64,000 bases of DNA from JAADHI01 sp964451325. GTDB taxonomy: Bacteria; Nitrospirota; Nitrospiria; SBBL01; JAADHI01. Shown here one piece after another: positions 43,381 to 52,400 of this stretch; within the stretch, counting starts at the first letter, position 1, and each line of letters opens with the position of its first letter. The position numbers and the translations under genes were made by a program. Location of the stretch: the NCBI GenBank assembly GCA_964451325.1, contig CAYVHO010000003.1:186001-250000 (forward strand), written 5' to 3'. The notes beneath the pieces are model-generated. The model ran no database searches and had not been told where the DNA came from. It worked only from the letters and a program-made list of their open reading frames with translations.

Positions 43381-45126
43381 TTAATGCCCTCTTGTTGCTT
43401 TGGCTTTTACTTTCATAAACCGCCTGACCTTTGCTTTTTCCTTTGAGACTGCTTTGCCAAAACGTGAAATATTAAGCTGGCGTCCCGACACCCAACATTG
43501 TTTCAACACACTAAAGGTCTCAGAGGGCATTCCCTTGGGTAAATCGACCGTGCTGTAATCGGTGTAGATTTTAATGTGTCCGATGTTCTTGCTTCTGAGT
43601 CCGGCTTCATTCGTAATCGCACCGACAATATTGCCGGGCTGCACGCCATCTTGATGCCCCACTTCGATGCGAAAGCGCTCCATGTCCTCAGGCACTTCCC
43701 GAAAACGCCCCTGCTCTTTTTTTGAGGCCAACTTCAAGCGACGGGGTGGCCGATCAAAATCAGCGTGCTTTTCTGAGACGGGTTTGATCTTCATCAAGAG
43801 TGGACGATCTCCCTGGGCAAGCTTGAGCAAAGCCGTCGCAATGTCGAGATCAGAAACCTCGTGTTCCTCACGGTATTGAGTCACAAGCGTGCGATAAAAG
43901 GACAAATCTTCCTCTGGCGCAAGGATATCCGTAATCTGCTGTTTAAAACGGGTCACACGGATGTTTTGAATGTCTTGCGGACTGGGCAAAGGCATCAACT
44001 CAATTTTTTGTTTTGTCGCCCGTTCAATATCCTTGAGCAAACGTTTTTCCCGAGGCGAGACAAAGAGAATCGCCTCTCCAGTGCGTCCCGCACGTCCCGT
44101 CCGACCAATACGATGCACGTAGGCTTCCGTGTCATAGGGAATTTCATAATTGATCACATGCGTGATGCGCTCGACATCCAATCCACGTGCAGCCACGTCG
44201 GTGGCGACCAAGAGATCTATCTTTCCACTTTTCAATTGGGCAATGGTGCGCTCACGTCCCGCTTGCGGAATATCGCCATTTAAAGCGGAGGCCGAATAAC
44301 CACGTGCCTGCAAACGTTCGGCCAGTTCAACGGTTGCGGTTTTTGTCCGCACAAAAATAAGGATGCCCTCGTAGGTTTCCGCCTCAAGAATCCGTGTTAA
44401 AGCATCCAATTTGTGCAAACCACTCACCATCCAATAACGTTGTCGGATGGTCGTCGCCGTCGAGGTACGTGTTTTAATCGTCACTTCCACGGGCGATTCA
44501 AGATAGCGCTGGGCGATACGGCGAATACGGGAGGGCATTGTTGCGGAAAAGAGCGCAATCTGGCGTTTTTCCGGGGTCTGTTCCAAAATCCACTCTACGT
44601 CGTCAATGAAACCCATACGAAGCATTTCGTCTGCTTCGTCCAACACAAAACAGCGTAGGTGACTTAAATCCATTGTTTTTCGTTTGAGGTGATCAATCAC
44701 CCGCCCCGGCGTGCCAACGATGACCTGTGCACCCCGTTTAAGTTGACGGAGCTGCCCTTGGTATTCTTGACCGCCGTAAATCGGCAAAATGTTAAAACCC
44801 TTTATGTGGGCGGCGTAAGTCTGAAAGGACTCCGCGACCTGAATCGCCAACTCCCGTGTGGGCGCTAAGACCAAAACTTGTGGATTTCGGTTCTTCACGT
44901 CAATTCTTGATAAAAGTGGCAACGCAAAAGCGGCAGTTTTTCCGGTACCGGTGTGCGCTTGGCCCACAACATCTTTTCCCGCCAGCATGTGTGGAATCAT
45001 GGCCGCTTGAATCGGGGAGGGCGTTTCGTAACCCACATCACTCAGGGCTTTAAATACGGGCGGAATCAGATCAAAATCTTCAAAACGGACTTGTACTTCT
45101 GGAGGAGCAGATTGTTCAGTCAACAT
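43381..45126 (-). CDS. deaD: DEAD-box ATP-dependent RNA helicase (CsdA/DeaD type)
   Basis: Unwinds RNA in ribosome assembly and mRNA decay, often cold-induced. All helicase motifs are visible: the Q-motif region YETPSPIQAAMIP, motif I AHTGTGKT near 58, PTRELA, DEAD in VLDEADEML near 160, SAT, ATDVAARGLD near 310 and HRIGRTGRAG near 336. The C-terminal region (about 485-560) contains the DbpA-type RNA-binding domain (FRIEVGHQDGVQPGNIVGAI), and a basic tail (KAKVRRFMKVKAKATRGH) follows. Length 581. A leader of about 90 bases precedes the start if the promoter at 45222-45251 is used. Confidence 0.93.
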   Translation of the reverse strand: MLTEQSAPPEVQVRFEDFDLIPPVFKALSDVGYETPSPIQAAMIPHMLAGKDVVGQAHTGTGKTAAFALPLLSRIDVKNRNPQVLVLAPTRELAIQVAESFQTYAAHIKGFNILPIYGGQEYQGQLRQLKRGAQVIVGTPGRVIDHLKRKTMDLSHLRCFVLDEADEMLRMGFIDDVEWILEQTPEKRQIALFSATMPSRIRRIAQRYLESPVEVTIKTRTSTATTIRQRYWMVSGLHKLDALTRILEAETYEGILIFVRTKTATVELAERLQARGYSASALNGDIPQAGRERTIAQLKSGKIDLLVATDVAARGLDVERITHVINYEIPYDTEAYVHRIGRTGRAGRTGEAILFVSPREKRLLKDIERATKQKIELMPLPSPQDIQNIRVTRFKQQITDILAPEEDLSFYRTLVTQYREEHEVSDLDIATALLKLAQGDRPLLMKIKPVSEKHADFDRPPRRLKLASKKEQGRFREVPEDMERFRIEVGHQDGVQPGNIVGAITNEAGLRSKNIGHIKIYTDYSTVDLPKGMPSETFSVLKQCWVSGRQLNISRFGKAVSKEKAKVRRFMKVKAKATRGH

Positions 45127-45221
45127 GGTGTGTTCCTAATATCTAAAAAGTGGAGGCTGCGGTATTCCTCTAAGAAAAACGGACAAGATCTTTTCTAAAG
45201 GTGGGTGCATCCAAAGCTTCT

Positions 45222-45251
45222 ATTCTAACGCATCCACTCCGGTGCTGTCCA
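45222..45251 (-). promoter_or_regulatory. Candidate promoter of the DEAD-box helicase
   Basis: Minus strand TGGACA (45246-45251), 18 bases, TAGAAT (45222-45227), about 95 bases before the start. A long leader is common for cold-shock helicases. Confidence 0.45.
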
Positions 45252-45295
45252 CTGCTGAAGAAGATTATATTAGATCGGGGAATGGGGGGTGTCAT

Positions 45296-46318
45296 TTATT
45301 CGGTCGTGTGAATTTCGGAGGGCTCAAACACACCTTTTTCGGTAATGATTTTAGTGATCAATTTTGCCGGGGTCACATCAAAAGCCGGGTTTGCAATTTG
45401 AACCCCCTCGGCCGTCATCGTTCGGTCACCAATCACGCGGACTTCAGAGTGCGCTCGCTCTTCAATAGGGATACCGTCTCCGGTGGGCATCTTAAAATCA
45501 ATCGTGGAACTGGGAGCAGCGACGTAAAAAGGAATATCATGTGCCTTTGCCAAAACAGCAACACCGTAAGTCCCGATTTTATTGGCAATATCCCCATTGG
45601 ATGCAATGCGATCGGAGCCCACCACACACGCTTGAATAAGTCCTTTTTTCATAAAATAACCGGCCATGTTGTCTGTAATAAGTGTTGTGGGAATATGATC
45701 TTGATCCAATTCCCAAGCCGTTAAACGCGCCCCTTGCAATACGGGTCGGGTTTCATCGGCGTAAACCATGAGATTTTTGTGTTTTTCCCATGCAGCGCGA
45801 ATCACGCCTAAAGCCGTCCCATAACCGCCCGTCGCCAAGGCCCCGGCGTTGCAATGGGTCAAGACCCCCGCACCAAGGGGAATGAGCTTCGCACCAAAAG
45901 CGCCAATTTGATGATTCATCGCAATGTCTTCACGAAGAATCGCATGGGCTTCTGAAAGCAGTTTTTCACGAATGACATCAAGCCCCTCGTCTCGCAACAC
46001 AAGTGTGCACTGCTTCATGCGTTCAATGGCCCAAAAAAGATTGACGGCTGTCGGACGTGTTGCGGCAAGCTGTGCACAATTTTTGAGGAATTCGCGGTAA
46101 AAAGAGTCAAAATCCTGGGACTGAATCAGTCGGGCAGCAAGCGCAAGCCCGTAAGCCGCAGTAATGCCAATCGCAGGCGCACCGCGCACCACGAGTGCTT
46201 TAATGGCCTCGGCAACGTGCTCAACATCTTTACAATCAAGATAGACGACTTCCGTCGGCAACCGCGTTTGATCAATAAGCCGAACGGCACCGTCTTTCCA
46301 TTCCACCGTTTTAAACAT
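45296..46318 (-). CDS. mtnA: Methylthioribose-1-phosphate isomerase
   Basis: Methionine-salvage enzyme converting MTR-1-P to MTRu-1-P. The 340-residue sequence shows VVRGAPAIGITAAYGLALA near 45, the catalytic cysteine in GVLTHCNAGALATGGYGTALG near 155, ETRPVLQGARLTAWEL near 194 and the catalytic aspartate in VGSDRIASNGDIANKIGTYG near 235. These distinguish MtnA from eIF2B subunits. No other mtn gene is adjacent. The promoter (46326-46354) is so close that the transcript should begin at the start codon, and no ribosome-binding site is present. Confidence 0.95.
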   Translation of the reverse strand: MFKTVEWKDGAVRLIDQTRLPTEVVYLDCKDVEHVAEAIKALVVRGAPAIGITAAYGLALAARLIQSQDFDSFYREFLKNCAQLAATRPTAVNLFWAIERMKQCTLVLRDEGLDVIREKLLSEAHAILREDIAMNHQIGAFGAKLIPLGAGVLTHCNAGALATGGYGTALGVIRAAWEKHKNLMVYADETRPVLQGARLTAWELDQDHIPTTLITDNMAGYFMKKGLIQACVVGSDRIASNGDIANKIGTYGVAVLAKAHDIPFYVAAPSSTIDFKMPTGDGIPIEERAHSEVRVIGDRTMTAEGVQIANPAFDVTPAKLITKIITEKGVFEPSEIHTTE

Positions 46319-46325
46319 ATGCGCG

Positions 46326-46354
46326 ATTGTAGAGAATCACCAAAAAACTGTCAA
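46326..46354 (-). promoter_or_regulatory. Strong promoter abutting the mtnA start codon
   Basis: Minus strand TTGACA (46349-46354), 17 bases, TACAAT (46326-46331). The ATG begins 7 bases after the -10 box, implying a leaderless or nearly leaderless mRNA. Confidence 0.7.
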
Positions 46355-46404
46355 TATTCAGGAAGAGATGACGGCAGAGCTTAAAGCTTGCTCGTGCCTC
46401 AGTT

Positions 46405-46460
46405 TGAATTTTATTAACTTGGCAATAGATACCCTGCTAAGGCCAAGTTAATAAAATTCA
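46405..46460. repeat. Perfect 19-bp inverted repeat at the edge of a transposase remnant
   Basis: TGAATTTTATTAACTTGGC (46405-46423) and its exact complement (46442-46460) around an 18-base loop. The right arm is in frame with the transposase fragment that follows, so the left arm may be an inverted duplicate left by rearrangement. Confidence 0.7.
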
Positions 46461-46608
46461 CATATTCGATAGGGCCTGCTCTCTCGCGGGAATTAAGCAC
46501 AAACTAACGAAATTTCGGCATCCCTGGACGAATGGGCAGGTTGAAATGTTTAATCGCAAAATTAAAAAACACACGACCAAAAGATATTATTATGATACGC
46601 AGGAGTTG
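46456..46608 (+). mobile_element. IS481-family transposase C-terminal fragment
   Basis: The plus-strand frame reads IHIFDRACSLAGIKHKLTKF, then HPWTNGQVEMFNRKIKKHTT and KRYYYDTQEL. This closely follows the conserved rve-domain end of IS481-type transposases, including the HPWTNGQVE block and its catalytic glutamate. There is no start codon, the upstream DDE residues are absent and the similarity stops near 46608, so it is a dead remnant. It marks the left side of a foreign patch whose next genes are GC-rich. Confidence 0.82.
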
Positions 46609-46657
46609 GGATTGCCATCCTGCTTTCACATTTCCCTTGCGTCTTGTGTTCACGTCC

Positions 46658-47458
46658 CTAGCGGCGAATGCCTGTAGTGAGTAGGTATTTCCTGTCAAAG
46701 CGCAATTCGCCCTTGGTACGATACCCCTCGCAGAAGTTGATGAAATCAGCGCGCAAGGCTGAGCGCTGCTCCCCACTAAGACGCTCTGCCAATAATCGGA
46801 TTGGCCCAAAGCCCACAGAAAACTTGTCCCATATCGCTTCACCGTCAGGCGCGAAGAAAGTAGTGACTTCGCTGCTGCAGTCGAGATCGAAGTGAGCTCC
46901 AAGCAACTCTTTGACGCGCTCGGGGCGGCCCCAGTCAAGCGGCGACGGCGTCGGAGGAGGGCCGTCACTATACTTGCCTATCAGGGAGAAGAATCGACTC
47001 GCGAAGTCATTGGGATCGGGATCCCATGTTGTAAGAACCAGGCGGCCTCCCGGTCGACAAACCCGGGCTAGTTCTGCTGCAGCTTGATCAGGGTTCCCTG
47101 CGAACATCACCCCGAATGTAGAGATCACTCCATCGAAACTATGGTCATCGAAAGGAAGTGCTTCAGCATCGGCACTCCGGAATGCAATCTCCGGCTTGAT
47201 GTGCGCAGCCAGATCTCTGGCTGCGTCCAACAGATCGTCAGCAATATCAACAGCCGTAACGTTCGCACCTAAAAAGGCGGCATTTCTCGCGGACCATCCC
47301 GTGCCGGTGGCAACATCAAGAATGTTCTCTCCCGGTCGTGGCCATAGCCGCTGGGCTGCATGCACAAGAGCATCTGAAATATTAAAACTCACGAAATCGT
47401 AGTCACGCCCGCCTTGGTTCCAAACATGAGCGGCAGGCTGATTGTGTTTTTGAACCAT
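46658..47458 (-). CDS. Class I SAM-dependent methyltransferase (UbiE/Methyltransf_11-like)
   Basis: A 266-residue protein. Motif I is ILDVATGTGWSARNAAFLGA near 42-61, followed by the acidic VTAVDIADD, the post-motif FRSADAEALPFDDHSFDGVI near 97 and LARVCRPGGRLVLTTWDPD near 133. The C-terminal half is specific to a subgroup of small-molecule methyltransferases with unknown substrate. Codon use is clearly more GC-rich than that of the flanking mtnA and tamB regions, and it lies between a transposase remnant and broken genes, so it is probably acquired. The 231 bases upstream, to the NmrA-like pseudogene, hold nothing I recognise. Confidence 0.87.
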   Translation of the reverse strand: MVQKHNQPAAHVWNQGGRDYDFVSFNISDALVHAAQRLWPRPGENILDVATGTGWSARNAAFLGANVTAVDIADDLLDAARDLAAHIKPEIAFRSADAEALPFDDHSFDGVISTFGVMFAGNPDQAAAELARVCRPGGRLVLTTWDPDPNDFASRFFSLIGKYSDGPPPTPSPLDWGRPERVKELLGAHFDLDCSSEVTTFFAPDGEAIWDKFSVGFGPIRLLAERLSGEQRSALRADFINFCEGYRTKGELRFDRKYLLTTGIRR

Positions 47459-47689
47459 GATGTTTCTCCATTTGTGTTCGCTTAAGGACTGCCCAAGACA
47501 CTGCTAAGGCCAATGGCGGACAGTCAGGTGATTGGTTTGCGATGAGCGTCGCCGAAGCCGACACACTACAAGCGCATCTCATGCTTTCAGAAAGGCTCTG
47601 TGTCGTCCGCGCTCGCTCGCATGGTTTACCGTCTCCTGAAATGTCCCATGGCTCTCCAAGAGCCCACTCGTCACGTATTGCCTGCCATG

Positions 47690-48541
47690 CTAGCCGCGCC
47701 AGCGATCCGAAAACTCCTGAGCATGTTGCTCGAAGGTAATCGGGAGCCGACCCAAGACCGTCGACACGTCGGGCGAAACAGGCTCGTCCAGTCCGTCCCG
47801 CATCGGTTGAAATAAGGATACGAAGTGCTCGATCAGCGGTTCCGGCGTGCCCTCTTTGGCAAAGGACGCCCGTAAGTCGTCATCAGAGATGCTCGTATAG
47901 GTCACCGATTTTTTGGAGACCTTGGAGATAATGTCTGCGACCTCGCTGTGTGTCATGGCACGGCCACCAGTCACGGTGTAAGCATTGCCCTCGTGCCCGC
48001 TTTCAGTCAACGACACGACAGCCATGGCCGCAATGTCTCGAGTGTCGACGAAGCTGACCTTTGCGTCCGCGGCGGGGAGGGAGATGTCGCCGGTATCGCG
48101 GATAGATTGAGCAAAGAGCCCAACACTGAAGTTCTGCATGAACCAGTTCGGACGAATGAAGGTGTGTCGCAGTCCGCTCTCCGAGACAATACGCTCAGCA
48201 CGCGAGAACGGATTGTCGCTCTATTCGACGCCCAATGCAGTCATGAGCACGATCGCATCGATTCCCGACGTCTTACTCTCCTCGACGACCCGGGCCACCG
48301 TTTTGTCTGGCTCGATATCATCTGACGGCGCCAACATAAACAGCCGGTCAGCACCTGCGAGCGCGTTTCGTAAGTCCTCTTTTCGCTCTAGGGATACTTG
48401 CACTGCAGATACGCCTTTGGGGAGCTTGGCCGCAGTGGGATTCCGCGTTGCGGCTCGAACCACCTCCTCTTTCGCCAACAACTGCGCGACAACCTCACGC
48501 CCCACATTACCCGTTGCTCCAAGAACTAGAATTGTACTCAT
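47690..48541 (-). pseudogene. NmrA-like NAD(P)-binding protein (QorB/atypical SDR) interrupted by an amber codon
   Basis: The start at 48541 has GAGGGG before it and the N-terminus ILVLGATGNVGREVVAQLL is the Rossmann motif of the NmrA/HSCARG family. The frame reaches ALGVE, meets TAG (48221-48223), then continues without any shift as SDNPFSRAERIVSESGLRH, TFIRPNWFMQNF and on to a normal C-terminus at 47690. Both sides belong to one family in one frame, so a single nonsense change has broken a 283-residue protein. GC-rich codon use matches the neighbouring methyltransferase. Readthrough or reinitiation at the internal ATG at 48139 cannot be excluded. Confidence 0.85.
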
Positions 48542-48601
48542 AAATTACCCCTCAGGTAGTCGATGAATGAAGGTCAGCCAGATGGCCAATCCGCTTGAAT
48601 T

Positions 48602-48745
48602 ATTACTTTAGCGTCTTTCTATAGAGTAAGTCAGATATTACTTCTCTACACATTCCGCATGGAGATACAACATCTCCCTGTTCATTAACAGCAACAATTG
48701 TTTCAATTTCAGTATAACCTTCTGATGCCGCTATTCCTATCTCAT
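48602..48745 (-). pseudogene. Cytidine/blasticidin-S deaminase C-terminal remnant
   Basis: The minus strand encodes NEIGIAASEGYTEIETIVAV then NEQGDVVSPCGMCREVISDL and a stop at 48602. This matches the second half of the cytidine-deaminase fold, with the zinc-binding PCxxC motif and a sequence very like blasticidin-S deaminase. The first half with the other zinc ligand is absent and the frame has a stop a little upstream, so it is a fragment. Confidence 0.62.
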
Positions 48746-48811
48746 TAGAGAAGGTCAAATCACACATGATGAAATTGCAAAAATTACCGGCAAGAGTCAG
48801 CAGTTATTTTA
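48725..48811 (+). pseudogene. Possible helix-turn-helix gene remnant
   Basis: The plus strand reads YSYLIREGQITHDEIAKITG then KSQQLF and a stop. The run ITHDEIAKITGKSQQ looks like a helix-turn-helix of a transcriptional regulator. It overlaps the edge of the deaminase remnant on the other strand, suggesting a junction of two broken genes. Short and uncertain. Confidence 0.3.
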
Positions 48812-49007
48812 AGCACCCAAAAATTCCTATGCAGCATAATAGACCTTTTTAATCGCCGGATTAGCAGTAACACATCATGCTCACATCGCGGGAATAACAA
48901 TGTTGAAATCGCGGTTTCTGTATCAAACTGAGACACTGCTTAAACCTTGGAATCATTGCATTAGAATGAGGGCTATGCTAAAATTTTTTCTAACTTTGGG
49001 AGTGGTC

Positions 49008-49316
49008 ATGGTAGAAAAAGAAAGCCTGGCGGCAGAAGAAAATCAAGAGACGGTGCATCAAAGTTCGCTAAATTTTTCCTCGTTCATCCTCTCTCTTGCC
49101 ACCTCCGCTTTGGTCCACCTTGGACAGGAAGCCGATCCAAATTCTGGCAAAATATCGGTCGATCTTTCCAATGCACGTCAGAGCATAGACCTCTTGACAC
49201 TCTTGGAAGAAAAAACCCGAGGGAATTTGACCCAGGAAGAAGAAAGCTTGGTACAACGACTGCTCTATACTTTGAGAATGAAGTGTATCTCAGTAGAGCA
49301 GGATCACCAGGTATAG
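49008..49316 (+). CDS. DUF1844 family protein
   Basis: A 102-residue protein with the DUF1844 core FSSFILSLATSALVHLGQE followed by SVDLSNARQSIDLLTLLEEK and LTQEEESLVQRLLYTLRMK. The family is small, cytosolic, mostly helical and of unknown function. The frame is open from 48900, but the ATG at 49008 follows GGGAG at the right spacing and precedes the conserved part, so it is chosen. A short hairpin with a T-run (49323-49346) ends the unit. Confidence 0.85.
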   Translation: MVEKESLAAEENQETVHQSSLNFSSFILSLATSALVHLGQEADPNSGKISVDLSNARQSIDLLTLLEEKTRGNLTQEEESLVQRLLYTLRMKCISVEQDHQV

Positions 49317-49322
49317 TTTTTC

Positions 49323-49346
49323 CCTCCAAATTTGGAGGATATTTTT
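49323..49346 (+). terminator. Intrinsic terminator after the DUF1844 gene
   Basis: CCTCCAAATTTGGAGG (49323-49338) is a perfect palindrome followed by ATATTTTTT. It starts 7 bases after the stop codon. Confidence 0.75.
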
Positions 49347-49405
49347 TCGTGACCTCCACCTCTTCTGCTTTGGAATGAATTTAGTGCAATCTTAAGGAGC
49401 CCTGA

Positions 49406-52400
49406 TTGTCTAAAAAATGGGTCTTCTCAATACTGTTTGTGCTGCTTGTCTTGATGGCCTCCGCACACTTTTTTCTTCAAAGCTCCTTTTTTTCAAAAAA
49501 AATTGTAGGCTTTGTCGAAACGACCCTAGAAAAATCCCTTGGGAAAAAGGTTCAGGTTGCCCACGCCCAACTGGACATCTTAAACGCTTCCTTAAACCTT
49601 GAGGGTCTCTCGGTTCAGCGAGACTTGAACGACCAAAATCCGCTTTTTTTTACAAAATCCCTGCGTGCCTTTTTCAGTATTTCATCTCTTTTTAGCAAAG
49701 TCCTCGTCATCAGAAAGGTGACCATCGATGCACCTGAAATTGTATTAACAGACGCACTCATTGCCGAGATTTCCGCACTCAAAAAAGGCTTGTCAGGAAA
49801 CAAACCCGAGATCAAAAACCCTTCACTTCCAGCGCTTGTCCTGCGAAAGATTCAAATCAATGCGGGAGAGATAAGCTACACCGGAGAGGGCGCGCTTAAA
49901 GAGGCAACTCTTTCGGGACTTGCACTTGAAATTAACCCGGATCTCGGTATGCGTCATTTTGAACTGGGCTTTATTGCAAAAGCAGGGACTTTTTCAACAA
50001 AGGATTTCAGCAAAAAAATTGACCAATTTGAAGCAGAGATCGAAATTAACAATAATAAAATCTCCCTCAAGAAGGGGAAAATAAGCTCAGGAAAAACAAA
50101 GCTGAGCACCCATGGCACCATAGATTTTTCTCAGGAAAAACCCTTTTCCCTTGTTGTAGGCCTTCGTTTACCACTCGATTCGGAATTGACCTCTGCTTTG
50201 GGTTCAGAAATTGAAAAATACTTCAGCACACAGGCCTTTTCAGGCGACTTGATTTTTTCAGGGCAAATGACGGGTGCAACACCCGATTTTGCCCTCGAAG
50301 GCACATTGGCCCTGCCAAACTTAAGCGCAAAACAGAAAGAAATTGGCGGCTTTAAAACAAAGCTGGTGTATCAAAAAAATCAAGTCACGCTTTCAGATAT
50401 TTCAGGAAAACTCTTTTCGGGAACATTTTCCGGCACACTGACAACGACCCTTCCCTCGCCCAATTTAGAAACCGCAGGCAAAGCCGCTCCGGGACTTCAA
50501 GCAACGCTGCAATACAAGGATCTACCTGCAGACCGACTGATGGAGATATTCCCCCTCTCCGATAAGGAAAGAGCCCCTTCCTTGAAGGGACTCTTTCTCA
50601 GCGGAGCCCTTGAACTCACGCTACCCAAGATGCGCGTGCAGGATCTACAAGCCAAGGGCACTGCATCAATCCAACGTCTTCCACTTTTTTCCCCGCCACT
50701 CTTGAAAGATGCCAAAGTGCTTCAAAAGACTGTCGCCCTTTTCAAGACCGGAAAAATCCGATGGCTCTGGTCTTCCGGTGGTCTCGTTGTCAGTCAAGCC
50801 ACGCTTGATTTTCCCGATTTACAATTGGCTTTACAGGGTCAATGGCATCCCTCAAAAAGCTATGCCTTTGAAACGGCCTTGGTCAGTGACGAGGTAGAAG
50901 AAGTCGCCCACACACTACATCTTCCTTTAACCGGACGACTCCACATAAACGGACTTTTGTCGGAATATCAAGATGCCCCCGCCTTTGAAGGGATCCTGCT
51001 CGCTGAATCGGGCACACTCAAGGGACAATTTTTTAGCACCTTTATTTCTGAAATCACGCTCCAAAACAAAACACTTGCAATAAAAAAAGCGGTGCTGAAT
51101 ATTCCCGCCAAAAACGAGATTGAAAAATTCCCCAGTCCGGCAGGCTTGTACACCGCGACAGGGGTACTCCATTTTGATCTGCCAAAACAACCCCGTTTTG
51201 ATGTGAAGGTCGAGGTTAAAGATGGCAATCCCCAGGAAGTCTTCCATTTTCTCGATTTAGAGATTCCGCTTTACACACGGGCAAATGGCGCGCTGTTGAT
51301 TCAAGGCACGCCAAATTCTTTTTTGATAAAAGGCCCCCTTACAATGTCAAGCGGTTCGCTTTACGGTGAAACCTTCGATCAAGGCAGCTTGGATCTCACG
51401 GTAACAGAAAAAGAAGTCTTGTTTGAAAATGCCATATTAGTTCACAAAAAAAGTATCCTCAGCGGCAAAGGAGGGGTATCCCACGATCAGACCTATTGGT
51501 TGTCTGTTAAAGGAGATCGTCTCCAGGTACAAGATACGGCCTTTCTCCACTGGATGCCACAATCACTGCATGCACAGGTGGGATTGGTCGTCTCAGGAAG
51601 AGGCAGTTTCTCAGAACCCCAGCTTCGTTTTATTGGGGCCGTCAGAAACCTGAGTTACGGCGACCTGCAAGGTGTCCGTGGAACCATTAAAGGCGACTGG
51701 GTCAATCGTAGGGTAGATTTTGAAGCACAATTTCCAGAGAACAAAATTTCCGCCAGTGGGTCCGTGCAATTGAAACCGTCCTATCCTTTTTCCTTTAACA
51801 GCGAATTTTTTGCCTTTCAGATCGACCCTCTTTTCAGAGGAAGCGGCACGGGTCCTCTGGAGAACATGCAAATCCGTGCATCAGGAAAACTGCGTGGCAA
51901 TGGACTGCTTTTTGATTGGGAGCGCCTCAATCTTTCAGGACATTTAGATATAATCACTGCAGATTTTGGCGGTTATCGACTTGAAAACGCGGGACGCCTT
52001 CCCGTTCTGGCCCAGAACGGGATCTTCATTTTTCAAAATGCACGTTTCAAAGGGGAAAATACCGCGCTAACTTTAAACGGAAACCTAGATATCTTAAAAA
52101 AATGGAACCTTTTTCTCAAAGGGGAGGCCGACTTAAATCTCCTTACCTTTTTTTCAAAAAAAATTGCCTCTGGCAAAGGGACTGTGCACTTGGATCTTTC
52201 AGTTTCCGACACCTGGTCTTCGCCTCAATTGCGGGGGGAACTCCGCATGAAGGCCGGGAATTTTCGTGTCACAAGCCTGTCCCAGCCCATCGCGGTCACA
52301 GACCTCTCCGTTCTATTTAACGAAAGACAGCTTATATTAGAAAACCTCCAAGGCCGTATCGGTGGGGGAAATTTTCACGCCACAGGTCAAGCGAAACTTT

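Noticed and set aside
46504..46968. 154-codon minus-strand frame rich in Arg, Leu and Ser
   Set aside because: It lies in another frame of the methyltransferase gene and across the transposase remnant; its composition is that of a GC-rich shadow frame.
46484..48895. 10-base direct repeat TCGCGGGAAT at 46484-46493 and 48886-48895 flanking the foreign patch
   Set aside because: Too short, the left copy is inside the transposase fragment, and it was found by looking for it; not safe as a target-site duplication.
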